DNA from: Maribacter litoralis
GTDB lineage: Bacteria; Bacteroidota; Bacteroidia; Flavobacteriales; Flavobacteriaceae
Direction of reading: 5' to 3'
Length of the DNA: 64,000 nt
Assembly (NCBI RefSeq): GCF_003075045.1
Contig: NZ_QCZD01000003.1
Coordinates: 496,001-560,000 of the forward strand
Below the pieces are notes generated by a model. It was not told the origin of the DNA. It saw nothing but the letters and a program-made list of their open reading frames with translations, and ran no database searches. Positions 27,853-36,459 of the stretch are shown piece after piece. Both the position numbers and the translations under genes were made by a program. Position 1 is the stretch's first letter. Each line of letters opens with the position of its first letter.

Positions 27853-28332
27853 ATGCGCAAATTATTCACTTTATTAGTTCTTGGCTCCATGATAATGAGT
27901 TGTGGTGAAAAGAAGGAAGAGAAAAAAGAAGGTTTTGAAATGAACAGAACCAAAAAAGAAACGAAAAAAGAAACAGCAAGTGAAGGCGTGCCTGTTGATT
28001 TAGACAATAAAGGAGTTGGCCCTATAACCAGTGTTACTTTTGACGATACTGTAAACGAAGAAATGGCTGCTGCAGGTAAAGAAAAATTTGAGGCTATTTG
28101 TACGGCTTGCCATATGGCAGAGCAACGTATGATCGGTCCTGCACTTAAAGGGGTTTACGAACGTAGAAGTCCAGAATGGGTTATGAACATGATTTTAAAT
28201 CCTGATAAGATGTTAAAGGAAGACCCAATTGCCAAAGCATTATTGAAAGAATACAACAATGCAATTATGCTTAATCAAAATTTAAAAGAAGAAGAGGCTC
28301 GTAACTTAGCAGAATACTTACGTACGCTGTAA
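27853..28332 (+). CDS. Lipid-anchored monohaem cytochrome c
   Basis: Predicted periplasm-facing electron carrier. The ATG at 27853 starts a lipoprotein signal (MRKLFTLLVLGSMIMSC, lipidated Cys17), followed by a highly charged Lys/Glu linker (about 18-42). The class I cytochrome domain spans about 70-159 with the haem motif CTACH at 83-87 and a probable distal ligand Met139 in AIMLNQNL. An in-frame TTG 35 codons upstream would bury the signal, so I reject it. Length 159. It stands apart from the genes before it and ends at a strong palindromic terminator. The redox partner is not in the window. Confidence 0.88.
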   Translation: MRKLFTLLVLGSMIMSCGEKKEEKKEGFEMNRTKKETKKETASEGVPVDLDNKGVGPITSVTFDDTVNEEMAAAGKEKFEAICTACHMAEQRMIGPALKGVYERRSPEWVMNMILNPDKMLKEDPIAKALLKEYNNAIMLNQNLKEEEARNLAEYLRTL

Positions 28333-28358
28333 CTTAAAACGCCAACCTTATTTATATC

Positions 28359-28395
28359 GAAGACCCTTTCATAATTATGAAAGGGTCTTCATTTT
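28359..28395. terminator. Palindromic terminator after the cytochrome c gene
   Basis: A perfect 32-base palindrome (GAAGACCCTTTCATAA and its complement, 28359-28390), followed on the plus strand by ATTTTTG. The T run is short, but the stem is strong. It ends the plus-strand cytochrome transcript 27 bases after its stop. Confidence 0.8.
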
Positions 28396-28479
28396 TGAAC
28401 ATACTTTCAATAGAGGTTCATTTGTAAATTTTTTGTTCTTTTTACGACCAAATAACTATAGAATTTTAAAGATTGATAA

Positions 28480-29169
28480 ATGAAAAACGATAAAATAAAA
28501 ATAGATATAGTTTCTGATGTTGCTTGTCCATGGTGTTATGTCGGTAAGAAAAGATTGGAAAAAGCCATAGGTGCATGGGACGGAACCGAAATAGAAATTG
28601 AATGGCATCCATTTCAATTAGACCCAAATATACCAAAGGAAGGGTTGGATAGAGATACATATCTCACCAATAAATTTGGAAGCGTAGACGGACCACTAGA
28701 AATGACAAAGCGATTAGAAGAAAGTGGTAAAGATGAAGGTATTAATTTCAACTTTGGAAAAGAGTGGTTGGCAGTTAACACCTTGCCTCTACACCAACTT
28801 TTACATGTTGCAGGAGAGGAGGGTTTCAAAGATGCCTTAAAAGAACGTTTAATGAAGGCTTATTTTGATGAAAATCTACACCTAAACGATGTCACTGTAT
28901 TACAAACCATTATGACAGAGTACGATTGGTCTGCTGAGAAAACACAAAAAATAATTAATGATGACCGTATCGCTTATGCAGTTAAACAAGAAATTGCACA
29001 TTACCAACAGCGCGGTGTAAATAGCGTACCTTTCTTTATCATCAATGATAAATATGGCATAAGTGGTGCGCAACCTCCAGAGGCATTTTTAGAAGCGTTT
29101 AAACAAGTAGCACCTTTAAAAATTATAGCCAATGGCGATAGTTGCGACCCTACTACCGGAATTTGCTAA
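28480..29169 (+). CDS. DsbA-family FrnE-like oxidoreductase
   Basis: Thioredoxin-fold protein with a large helical insertion. It begins MKNDKIKIDIVSDVACPWCY, with the CPWC active site (Cys16, Cys19) and no signal peptide, so it is cytoplasmic like FrnE rather than periplasmic DsbA. The cis-Pro loop is GVNSVPFFIINDKYGISGAQ near residue 175. A second Cys pair ends the protein (CDPTTGIC), as in other FrnE proteins, where it takes part in redox cycling. Length is 229. Thioredoxin follows on the same strand after 42 bases, suggesting a shared thiol-stress role (inference). Confidence 0.9.
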   Translation: MKNDKIKIDIVSDVACPWCYVGKKRLEKAIGAWDGTEIEIEWHPFQLDPNIPKEGLDRDTYLTNKFGSVDGPLEMTKRLEESGKDEGINFNFGKEWLAVNTLPLHQLLHVAGEEGFKDALKERLMKAYFDENLHLNDVTVLQTIMTEYDWSAEKTQKIINDDRIAYAVKQEIAHYQQRGVNSVPFFIINDKYGISGAQPPEAFLEAFKQVAPLKIIANGDSCDPTTGIC

Positions 29170-29211
29170 TTAAATGAACACAAACGTTATTTTAAAATTA
29201 AATTTAAAGCT

Positions 29212-29508
29212 ATGAAAGCATCATTTTCTGATATTATAAAAGGGGAAACTCCCGTATTAGTAGATTTTTTTGCCGATTGGTGTGGTCCATGTAAAACACT
29301 AGCCCCTATTTTAAAAGATGTAAAGGGCGATTTGGGCGATGCAATCAAAGTTGTAAAAATCGATGTGGATAAAAATCAAACTTTAGCATCTCAATTTCAA
29401 GTAAGGGGTGTGCCCACCATGATTCTATTCAAAGACGGAAAACAAGTTTGGAGGCAATCTGGAGTAGTACCAAAGAATGACATACTACAGGTTATAAAAT
29501 CTCACTAA
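29212..29508 (+). CDS. Thioredoxin
   Basis: Small cytoplasmic disulfide reductase. The active site is WCGPC (Cys24, Cys27) in LVDFFADWCGPCKTLAPIL, and the cis-Pro is in VRGVPTMILFKDG near residue 66. Length is 98, slightly short at the N-terminus but complete in fold. It follows the FrnE-like gene by 42 bases. Its TAA shares two-strand bases (CTAA) with the stop of the convergent lactonase gene. Thioredoxin reductase is not in the window. Confidence 0.93.
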   Translation: MKASFSDIIKGETPVLVDFFADWCGPCKTLAPILKDVKGDLGDAIKVVKIDVDKNQTLASQFQVRGVPTMILFKDGKQVWRQSGVVPKNDILQVIKSH

Positions 29509-30608
29509 TAGAATTTTAAACACACAGGACTGGGCAAATCAACCTGGCTTACAAAATGTAGCGTACCATTACGCTCATCTCTTTTAAAAACAACAATGTT
29601 GTTGCTACGTTGATTTGCTACCAGTACATAATTTCCCGTAGGGTCTATAGTGAAATTTCTTGGCCAATCGCCTTTAACCGATTCTCTACCCACCAATTCT
29701 AATTTTCCGTTAGAATCGTCCACTTTAAAAATTACCACAGTATTTTCACCTCTATTTGTGCCGTAAAGAAATTTACCATCGGGTGACAAATGAATATCTG
29801 CACAATAACTTTCTCCTTCAAAATCGGTATCTACCGTTTTATAGTTTTCTAATTCAACATAATGCCCTTCATCTTTATTAAACACAGTTATGGTTGAATT
29901 CAACTCATTGATTACATAAAGAAAATTACGATTCTGTGCAGTTACAAAGTGCCTTGGCCCAGCCCCTTCAGCTAGTACCAACTCCTTTTGCTTGCTAGGT
30001 TTAAAACTCTCCTCTAATTCACTGTATTTTTTAATTCTATCCAACCCTAAATCAGAAACTAACAATTCCCCATTTAAAAAGGATGCCATATGGGCATGTG
30101 CTTGTTTGATAGAATCAAGATTTTTATGGTCTATGACTTGAGGCTTTGCATTTAGATTTCCATTTTCTTCTGTATTATAAACAGCAACATTACCTCCTGT
30201 ATAATTTGCTACAGCCACTAAATTACCGTTATCACTAACACCAACATAACATGGGTTGGCACCATATGTAGATTGTTCTCCTAGCTTGATTAAAGAGGTG
30301 TCTTTTATACTATAAGTGGTAATGGAACCATCGTCATTTTTATAATTATCAATTTCACTTACCGCATACAATGAACTCCCATCTGGCGAAAACGCTAAAT
30401 ATGACGGATTTTTAATTTTAGCGGCTACAGTTCTTCCCTCCAATTCACCGGTATCGGTATTAAAATCGAACTTATATATTCCTTCACTTCCGTTATCCGT
30501 ATAGGTACCCACAAAGAGAACTTCTTTCTTTTTAACGTCTTCCATCTTACAGCTATTCATAAAAATCAACCCTATAATCACAAATAAAAACCCAAATCTA
30601 TATTTCAT
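29505..30608 (-). CDS. Lactonase-family beta-propeller lipoprotein
   Basis: Seven-bladed propeller of the 6-phosphogluconolactonase (YbhE) family. The lipoprotein signal MKYRFGFLFVIIGLIFMNSC (Cys20) puts it in the envelope. Family phrases include VGTYTDNGSEGIYKFDFN, NPSYLAFSPDGSSLYAVSE, GAGPRHFVTAQNRNFLYVIN and a terminal blade RDERNGTLHFVSQVDLPSP. Because it is exported, it is unlikely to serve the cytoplasmic pentose phosphate pathway; a role on extracellular lactones or sugar acids is inferred. Length is 367. It is transcribed alone, convergent with thioredoxin. Confidence 0.87.
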   Translation of the reverse strand: MKYRFGFLFVIIGLIFMNSCKMEDVKKKEVLFVGTYTDNGSEGIYKFDFNTDTGELEGRTVAAKIKNPSYLAFSPDGSSLYAVSEIDNYKNDDGSITTYSIKDTSLIKLGEQSTYGANPCYVGVSDNGNLVAVANYTGGNVAVYNTEENGNLNAKPQVIDHKNLDSIKQAHAHMASFLNGELLVSDLGLDRIKKYSELEESFKPSKQKELVLAEGAGPRHFVTAQNRNFLYVINELNSTITVFNKDEGHYVELENYKTVDTDFEGESYCADIHLSPDGKFLYGTNRGENTVVIFKVDDSNGKLELVGRESVKGDWPRNFTIDPTGNYVLVANQRSNNIVVFKRDERNGTLHFVSQVDLPSPVCLKFY

Positions 30609-30752
30609 ACACTACTATTCTTACCTCTAAAAATGCAAAGAGTAAAACCTTATTTAAAATTATCAAAAATATAAAAGAATAGACAAAACATTAAAATAAA
30701 TTCAATTATATGTAACAAAAACGGAATATTCACTACATATAAGAAAGAAAAG

Positions 30753-31028
30753 ATGATGGGATACGGAGGACAACCAATGAAGGTAATTAAAGCGAACAGG
30801 GCATTACTTAAGAAAAGTAGAAGCTTTAAAGAATTACGTAAAGATTATTTGGACTATACAAAAGCTACCAAATTACATTTTAAGGAACTCACCGATGTTG
30901 AGCGTAAAATTGTACGTGATAAAATTAGAGCACAAGCAAAAAAAGATAGCCTACAAGAAATAATAATCTACATCATTTCTTTTGCAATAGTTTTGGGTAC
31001 ATTTTATGCCATTTACTATTATGGGTAA
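30753..31028 (+). CDS. Small conserved protein with a C-terminal membrane helix
   Basis: A 91-residue protein with no known function. The first 65 residues are basic and helical (VIKANRALLKKSRSFKELRK, with many Lys/Arg), and the last 22 (IIIYIISFAIVLGTFYAIYY) form one membrane helix, a tail-anchored design with the basic part in the cytoplasm. I recall similar flavobacterial proteins carrying an unsupported riboflavin synthase label; nothing here supports that activity. The start ATG at 30753 has a second in-frame ATG directly after. It lies alone between the divergent lactonase gene and the convergent SulP gene. Confidence 0.7.
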   Translation: MMGYGGQPMKVIKANRALLKKSRSFKELRKDYLDYTKATKLHFKELTDVERKIVRDKIRAQAKKDSLQEIIIYIISFAIVLGTFYAIYYYG

Positions 31029-31051
31029 AACCTAATACAAAATGAAGCCAG

Positions 31052-32683
31052 TTATAAGCCCCACAATTTAAAAGGGTTTTTAGTTTCAGGATCCTTATCT
31101 TTTGATTTAGTACGAGATTTATCCACCATAACCTTGTAAGTTGGATCTTCCATTACATTTACTTCAATAATATCATCTGCATTTTCAAGTAAGCTAATAC
31201 TATCTTTACTTAAATGACGTAAATGTACTTTTTTACCCACTTTTGCATAACGCTCCGTAATTTTGTTTAAAGCTTCAATACCACTCATATCGGCAACTCG
31301 GCTTTCCTTGAAATCAATAATAACTTCTTCTGGATCGCCTTGAATATCAAATTTCTCATTAAATAGTGTGGTAGAACCAAAAAACAAAGGTCCGTAAATC
31401 TCATAATGCTTAACTCCGTTCTCATCTATATGTTTTCTTGCTCTAATTCTTTTGGCACTTTCCCAAGCAAATACCAAAGCTGAAATTATAACCCCTATTA
31501 ATACAGCTAAAGCCAAATTGTGTAAAAACACAGTTATAAGCGTAACCAATATCATTACGAAAATATCTGGTTTGGGCATTCTTCTTAATGCCTTAAAACT
31601 AGCCCACTCAAAAGTACCTACGGAAACCATTACCATAACCCCAACCAATGCAGCTATGGGAACAAGTTCAATTACAGGTGCACCGAACAGTATGATCATC
31701 AATATGGTCAGTGAAGCGATTATACCAGACAACCTAGCCCTTGAACCGGCAGATAGGTTTACTAATGTTTGTGCGATCATTGGGCAACCACCCATACCGC
31801 CAAACAAACCATTTAATATATTGGCTCCCCCTTGTGCTACACACTCTCTGTTACTATTTCCTTTTGTACCGGTAATTTCATCTACCAAGTTCAACGTAAG
31901 CAGCCCTTCTGTTAAACCAACAGCTGCCATAATCAACCCGTAAGGCAAAATAACTTTAAAGTCTTCAAAAGTGAATGGTATTTGTGGAATATGAAAAGAA
32001 GGTAAAGTACCACTAAGTGATTTAAGTTCTTCACCTGGTAAGGTATCTTGATTAATAATATCTACAACTTGTTTGGTGTCGATATTAAAAATATATACTA
32101 TTAAAAAAACTACGATTATGCCTATTAAAGAAGCTGGTACCGCTTTGGTTACTTTAGGTACAAAAACGATTATTGCCACCGTAAACAACACCAAGCCTAG
32201 CATCGTATACATTGCAGGGCCTGTAAGCCAAACGGCAGCATCTCCCACTCCAACCTTAAACTGGTCCATTTGAGCCATAAAAATAATAATGGCCAAACCA
32301 TTTACAAAGCCGAACATTACGGGCTGCGGAACCAAACGTATAAATTTACCGAGCTTTAAAAACCCTATTATCATTTGAATAACACCAGCCAAAGCAACTG
32401 CCGCAAAAACATATTCTAGACCGTGAGAGCTCATTAACGCCATTAATACAACCACAGTTGCCCCAGCCCCACCAGAAATTAAACCTGGTCTACCACCAAA
32501 AATAGAGGTAACCAAGCCCATGATAAAAGCACCATATAAACCAACTAATGGTGAAAAGCCTGCTAAAATTGCGAACATCAATGATTCTGGTATCATTGTC
32601 ATTGCAACCGTTAACCCTGCTAAAATTTCATTCTTGTAATCTACTTTCTGTTTAAAATCGAAAATATTGAGGTACTTCTGCAT
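31052..32683 (-). CDS. SulP-family anion transporter with STAS domain
   Basis: Inner-membrane permease for sulfate, bicarbonate or related anions. The membrane domain (about 15-410) opens with the SulP signature FKQKVDYKNEILAGLTVAMT and MIPESLMFAILAGFSPLVGL, and has GRPGLISGGAGATVVVLMAL and FGGMGGCPMIAQTLVNLSAG. A STAS domain follows at about 430-520 (EEVIIDFKESRVADMSGIEAL). Length 543 is normal. It has no linked carbonic anhydrase, so bicarbonate versus sulfate cannot be decided. It stands alone, 82 bases after the PhyH gene. Confidence 0.92.
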   Translation of the reverse strand: MQKYLNIFDFKQKVDYKNEILAGLTVAMTMIPESLMFAILAGFSPLVGLYGAFIMGLVTSIFGGRPGLISGGAGATVVVLMALMSSHGLEYVFAAVALAGVIQMIIGFLKLGKFIRLVPQPVMFGFVNGLAIIIFMAQMDQFKVGVGDAAVWLTGPAMYTMLGLVLFTVAIIVFVPKVTKAVPASLIGIIVVFLIVYIFNIDTKQVVDIINQDTLPGEELKSLSGTLPSFHIPQIPFTFEDFKVILPYGLIMAAVGLTEGLLTLNLVDEITGTKGNSNRECVAQGGANILNGLFGGMGGCPMIAQTLVNLSAGSRARLSGIIASLTILMIILFGAPVIELVPIAALVGVMVMVSVGTFEWASFKALRRMPKPDIFVMILVTLITVFLHNLALAVLIGVIISALVFAWESAKRIRARKHIDENGVKHYEIYGPLFFGSTTLFNEKFDIQGDPEEVIIDFKESRVADMSGIEALNKITERYAKVGKKVHLRHLSKDSISLLENADDIIEVNVMEDPTYKVMVDKSRTKSKDKDPETKNPFKLWGL

Positions 32684-32765
32684 GCTCTGTGATTTAAAGG
32701 GCGCAAAAATAAGTCATATTTACCGCCCTCACCAAAATCCGGCTAAATATTACCAAATTATCTGT

Positions 32766-33740
32766 TTACCAACCCTTTAATCCCAATAACTTCTCTCCTA
32801 ACGGTGTTAATTTAGCAGTATCATATTTTGTTTGCTCCCATTTTCTTGGATCTCCGGGAAATGCATAACCTTCTGGTGCAATTCTATTCTTCCATGAGTT
32901 TACTCTCCAATTTTTGAGCGATTCATTTTCTGGTTCGGCAGGCATCATTGAAATGTACTGCGCAATCCTAACTTTATCCTTTGATTTATTGGGTCTTATG
33001 CCATGAGGTTCGGTACTATTGAAAATCAATAAATCGCCAGCCTTCATTTTCACTTTTACAATTTTATCTTCTAATCCATCTAATGATGGCTGAAAACGAT
33101 CACGGTCATCCGGTTGCGTCAATTTCCAAGAATCATAATTTCTATATAACCATGGTATACATTGAAATCCGCCCATATCCTCATCATCTTGATCTGCCAA
33201 CGCCAATACGCCCTGTACATTTTGCGGCTTGGTCTCAGGGTCATAATCCCAATGGATAAAACCTTTTTTATTAGACCCTTCTGGTAATGGAAAATTCAGG
33301 TTGGCTCGATCAATGGTTACCCATAATTTTTCTGTACCCCAAACATCAACAAAAGCATCGTACACTTTTTGAGTTTGTCTGTTGTTCCATAAATGTTGGT
33401 TGTTATACACCTCAACCATACCGGTGCCGGTAAGTTCTTTCATTTGCATTTCTGCCCGGGCGGGTGCATACCATGTTGACTTATCTTTAGGGTCCTTTTC
33501 ATCAAACTCCCAAAGAAAATCGGCCGTAGCTTTTGCCTGCTCTAAAGGCACTGCATTTTTAATGACGATATAACCATTTTCTACCCAAAAATTCCAATCT
33601 TCTTCGCTGAGTACACGAAGTGGTTCCCCATTAGATCGGTCATTCAATTTTTGTTTACTACTTGTTGCCGTTGATGGGTTGCCAGGTATTTCTTTATGAG
33701 CCGTATTACCTTGTTCTACTTTTTCATTTACTTGTTGCAT
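32766..33740 (-). CDS. Phytanoyl-CoA dioxygenase (PhyH) family Fe(II)/2-oxoglutarate oxygenase
   Basis: Non-haem iron oxygenase with an unknown substrate. I chose the ATG at 33738-33740 (MQQVNEKVEQGNTAHKEIPG) over an in-frame start 17 codons upstream that would fall in the regulatory gap. The facial triad is visible: His163 and Asp165 in FIHWDYDPE, and His246 in STEPHGIRPN, with a following Arg258 (KVRIAQY) for 2-oxoglutarate. About 40 N-terminal residues are polar and probably disordered. Length 324. An AraC regulator is divergently transcribed 146 bases away, so this gene is its most likely target. Ectoine hydroxylation is possible but no ectoine genes are present. Confidence 0.87.
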   Translation of the reverse strand: MQQVNEKVEQGNTAHKEIPGNPSTATSSKQKLNDRSNGEPLRVLSEEDWNFWVENGYIVIKNAVPLEQAKATADFLWEFDEKDPKDKSTWYAPARAEMQMKELTGTGMVEVYNNQHLWNNRQTQKVYDAFVDVWGTEKLWVTIDRANLNFPLPEGSNKKGFIHWDYDPETKPQNVQGVLALADQDDEDMGGFQCIPWLYRNYDSWKLTQPDDRDRFQPSLDGLEDKIVKVKMKAGDLLIFNSTEPHGIRPNKSKDKVRIAQYISMMPAEPENESLKNWRVNSWKNRIAPEGYAFPGDPRKWEQTKYDTAKLTPLGEKLLGLKGW

Positions 33741-33804
33741 GATATCTAAATTTAAGTTGTTGAATGTGATAAAACTACTGAGGATAAGCAATTTGAGCTA
33801 CCGT

Positions 33805-33833
33805 AATATTGACCTAAATTTGAACAATATTGA
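33805..33833. promoter_or_regulatory. Candidate AraC-type operator: two AATATTGA half-sites 21 bases apart
   Basis: AATATTGA occurs at 33805-33812 and again at 33826-33833, a direct repeat with a 21-base period in the intergenic region between the PhyH gene and the divergent AraC gene. Tandem half-sites on one DNA face two turns apart are the normal arrangement for AraC-family regulators. The placement between divergent promoters supports control of both genes. Binding is inferred. Confidence 0.5.
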
Positions 33834-33885
33834 TTTCACAGCTACTTAGCATTCAATTATTACGCAATTTTGTTACATTTAAACC

Positions 33886-34734
33886 ATGAAGATTGAATTA
33901 GAAACCATTGACCCCGCATCTAAAAGTCCGTTCAGATTATTACATGACCCCAAGTTGAGCCATTTATTTTATTGGCATTTTCACCCAGAGTATGAGTTGG
34001 TTTATATTGAAGGAGCAAATGGCACTAGGCATGTTGGCGATCATATTTCGGAGTACGAAGAAACCGATCTTGTATTGATAGGCTCCAACATTCCCCATCT
34101 TAATTTTGATTATGGTGTAAAAACAGATTACCGTGAAGAAGTTCTACATATAAAACCCAGTTTTAAGAACACTTTTGTAGACCCTTTACCTGAGCTACAG
34201 AGTCTGAACAGATTATTGGATTTATCTAGATACGGTATTGCTTTTCACGGTGAAACAAAAAAAGTGGTGGGTACTTTATTAAAAGAACTGCACACACTAA
34301 AACCTTTTGAATATTTTATGGCGATCATGAGTATTCTTAAAAGGTTATCTCAAAGTAATGAATTTGAATTACTTCATAAAAAGCCATACAAAAATAGATA
34401 TAGTAAAAAGGAACAAAGTAGAATTCGTGATATTTACGCTTTAATAGATGACCGCTACCAAGGTAAAATATCTGTTGACGAAGTCGCTAAATTTTGCAAT
34501 TTAACAAAGCCCGCTTTTTGCCGTTACTTTAAAAAAGCGACTGGAAGCACGTTTATAGAATTTTTAAATCAATATAGAATAAGCCAATCTAAACGTTTAT
34601 TATTAACAGGTAAAAATGTTAGCGAAACATGTTTTGAATGCGGATTTGAAAGTTTGTCTTATTTCAACAGAACTTTTAAGAAGGTTACAGGCGAGAATCC
34701 ATCGGCGTTCAAAAAGAGACTGCAGCGCAATTAA
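33886..34734 (+). CDS. AraC family transcription regulator
   Basis: DNA-binding regulator with an N-terminal cupin sensor (about 15-100, with HFHPEYELVYIEGANGTRHV and the IGSNIPHLNF strand) and a C-terminal double helix-turn-helix (about 178-280: ISVDEVAKFCNLTKPAFCRY and VSETCFECGFESLSYFNRTF, followed by KKVTGENPSAFKK). Length is 282. It is divergent from the PhyH oxygenase gene, across a 145-base gap with two 21-base-spaced AATATTGA repeats. The cupin probably senses the oxygenase substrate or a sugar-like ligand (inference). Confidence 0.93.
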   Translation: MKIELETIDPASKSPFRLLHDPKLSHLFYWHFHPEYELVYIEGANGTRHVGDHISEYEETDLVLIGSNIPHLNFDYGVKTDYREEVLHIKPSFKNTFVDPLPELQSLNRLLDLSRYGIAFHGETKKVVGTLLKELHTLKPFEYFMAIMSILKRLSQSNEFELLHKKPYKNRYSKKEQSRIRDIYALIDDRYQGKISVDEVAKFCNLTKPAFCRYFKKATGSTFIEFLNQYRISQSKRLLLTGKNVSETCFECGFESLSYFNRTFKKVTGENPSAFKKRLQRN

Positions 34735-34851
34735 ATGAAGTAGTATTCTACCGTAAAGAGTAAACATATGGATCATTGACCCATTACCTTTAGTGGTACA
34801 TAATACATACGCAAATTAAAGTGTATAGTGTTAACCTCTAAAACCAATTCA

Positions 34852-35379
34852 ATGGAAATATTCGATCCACTTTCAGTTAAAACCGTATTACAAATTTGTG
34901 TTGCTGCAGTTTTTGTTTATTTATACATGATGTTCATTACCCGAGTTACCGGCAAGAGAACATTTGCAAAAATGACTAGTTTTGATTTTGCAGTAACCAT
35001 TGCCATGGGTTCTATATTGGCAGATGCCGTTAATAAACCCGTAGATAGTTTGATGCCCGCATTAGTTTCTTTAGCTATATTGGCTGGGCTACAAGCCTTG
35101 TTCGCCAAATTATTATCAAGCTCTGATGCTACACAAAAAGTGGTTACCAACACTCCTATTCTTCTTATGGAAAACGGAAATATCTTAAAAGAAAATCTAA
35201 AGAAAGCACTAATAAGCCAAGCGGATTTAATGGGAAAATTACGAGAAGCAAACGTTCTGCAGTTATCTCAAGTAAAGGCTGTAATATTTGAAACAACAGG
35301 AGATATTTCTGTATTACACACCAACAAAGCAATTGCTATTGATTCTGTAATTATGGAAGATGTTAAAACCGAAGCATAA
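34852..35379 (+). CDS. DUF421 (YetF-like) membrane protein
   Basis: Conserved membrane protein of unknown function. The ATG at 34852 (MEIFDPLSVKTVLQI) is preferred over an in-frame start eight codons earlier. Three membrane segments lie in the first 85 residues, with the family phrase TRVTGKRTFAKMTSFDFAVT (about 30-49), followed by the cytoplasmic mixed alpha/beta YetF domain (about 90-170: TPILLMENGNILKENLKKAL, VKAVIFETTGDISVL). Length 175. A 17-base imperfect palindrome (ATGG-A-TCA-T-TGA-C-CCAT, 34768-34784) lies upstream and might be an operator. Relatives are linked to envelope or spore stress in Bacillus. Confidence 0.85.
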   Translation: MEIFDPLSVKTVLQICVAAVFVYLYMMFITRVTGKRTFAKMTSFDFAVTIAMGSILADAVNKPVDSLMPALVSLAILAGLQALFAKLLSSSDATQKVVTNTPILLMENGNILKENLKKALISQADLMGKLREANVLQLSQVKAVIFETTGDISVLHTNKAIAIDSVIMEDVKTEA

Positions 35380-35409
35380 AAAATGCCCTCTTCATTTGAA
35401 TTGGGCATT
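35378..35409 (-). terminator. Terminator after the duplicated-domain lipoprotein gene
   Basis: AATGCCC and GGGCATT pair around a loop, and on the minus strand a six-T run follows. It lies 22 bases after the lipoprotein stop. On the plus strand it begins at the DUF421 stop and has only a weak T tract, so it mainly serves the minus strand. Confidence 0.72.
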
Positions 35410-35431
35410 CTTAAGACAATCAACCTAAAAA

Positions 35432-36349
35432 CTATTTTGCTTTCTTTCGTTCTACGTTCATGGTAGGGTTAGAAGTTTTACTTCTTTTTTTACTTTCATC
35501 ATATCCGCTATCGGATTTTAAATATTCAATATAACCTCTTCCTTTAAACTCATAGGTAGTACCACTATCTGGGTGATATAATTCTATTGTGCTATCATTA
35601 ATTACATATAACTCAAAGTAATCATTACCAAAAAAGTCATAATCTAAAGTCAGGGTTTTTAAAGAGTTATCTCCCTGCACATTATACACTTGGTAATCTC
35701 CTTCAAAATCCCAACGTAAATTGGAGACATTGGTATTAGGTGCATCTAATGATGACCTAAAGTAATTGGGCAAAAACTGTAAATAATTCTCATTATCAAA
35801 ATCGTTTATAGCTCCGGCATTACTTGTATATATTTTCTCCCAAGCGTCATATTCCTGTAAGAAGTAATTGATATTGTCATAGAACACCATATCATAATCA
35901 AAGTTATTGATCCTGTATCCTTTTAAATAATAAGAAGTATCGGTACTGGCATCGTACAACTCAATGGTATTATTATTTACGGCATACACCTCTAAAAACC
36001 AAGACCCATCAATATCATGATCAATATCTACCGTACCCCTTAGGGTACCATATGTTCCTACATCTATACCATAACCACCTCCAGTTTTACCAATGCCAAC
36101 TATATTATTGTTCGCATACAAAACTCCTCTATCAAAAGAAACAGTAAACGCCCTTTGTAAAAAAGGTACTTCACCATTACCACGGGTTGCATTAATATCT
36201 ACATACCATAGATCATAGCTTTGTAATACTTGATCTGTATTGAAAGCAGATTGCTCTATAAAATCATCTTCAATAATTACCTCTGCGTAACAAGAAACCA
36301 ACAATGTGGCCAAAAGAAAATATCCTGTAAGTAGTTTTATCGTTTTCAT
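35432..36349 (-). CDS. Lipoprotein with two copies of a beta-rich domain
   Basis: Function unknown. The N-terminus is a lipoprotein signal (MKTIKLLTGYFLLATLLVSC, Cys20). Two similar units of about 110 residues follow: unit 1 (about 43-145) from LQSYDLWYVDIN to LEVYAVNNNTIELYDAST and YYLKGY, unit 2 (about 163-275) from LQEYDAWEKIY to FELYVINDSTIELYHPDSG and YEFKGRGY. The aligned ends make an internal duplication evident and suggest two lipocalin-like beta barrels. The C-terminal 30 residues are basic and probably disordered. Similar flavobacterial proteins have been given an NMN adenylyltransferase label that the sequence does not support. It has its own terminator. Confidence 0.72.
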   Translation of the reverse strand: MKTIKLLTGYFLLATLLVSCYAEVIIEDDFIEQSAFNTDQVLQSYDLWYVDINATRGNGEVPFLQRAFTVSFDRGVLYANNNIVGIGKTGGGYGIDVGTYGTLRGTVDIDHDIDGSWFLEVYAVNNNTIELYDASTDTSYYLKGYRINNFDYDMVFYDNINYFLQEYDAWEKIYTSNAGAINDFDNENYLQFLPNYFRSSLDAPNTNVSNLRWDFEGDYQVYNVQGDNSLKTLTLDYDFFGNDYFELYVINDSTIELYHPDSGTTYEFKGRGYIEYLKSDSGYDESKKRSKTSNPTMNVERKKAK

Positions 36350-36423
36350 ATGATTTCGTTTAATTGATTATTAACCTAGAAACAATCTCTATGCCAAAAT
36401 TTACTTAAGACTCATACCAAGTG

Positions 36424-36455
36424 TTTAACCCTCATATAAATTATTGGTAAATTTG
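36424..36455 (+). promoter_or_regulatory. Candidate gpsA promoter
   Basis: TAAATTTG at 36448-36455 matches TAnnTTTG exactly, with a TTTA 20 bases upstream at 36424-36427. The predicted transcription start would fall at or next to the gpsA ATG (36460), implying a very short or absent leader. Confidence 0.5.
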
Positions 36456-36459
36456 CAGT

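Noticed and set aside
29505-30608. Cytoplasmic 6-phosphogluconolactonase linked with pgi
   Set aside because: The protein has a lipoprotein signal and lies 28 kb from pgi, so a pentose-phosphate role is not supported.
30753-31028. Riboflavin synthase label for the 91-residue protein
   Set aside because: The protein is a basic helical stretch with one membrane helix and has none of the lumazine/riboflavin synthase motifs.
31452-31943. Plus-strand ORF of 163 codons inside the SulP gene
   Set aside because: It is a frame shadow: low-complexity Ile/Thr/Asn content opposite a clear transporter with family motifs over its whole length.
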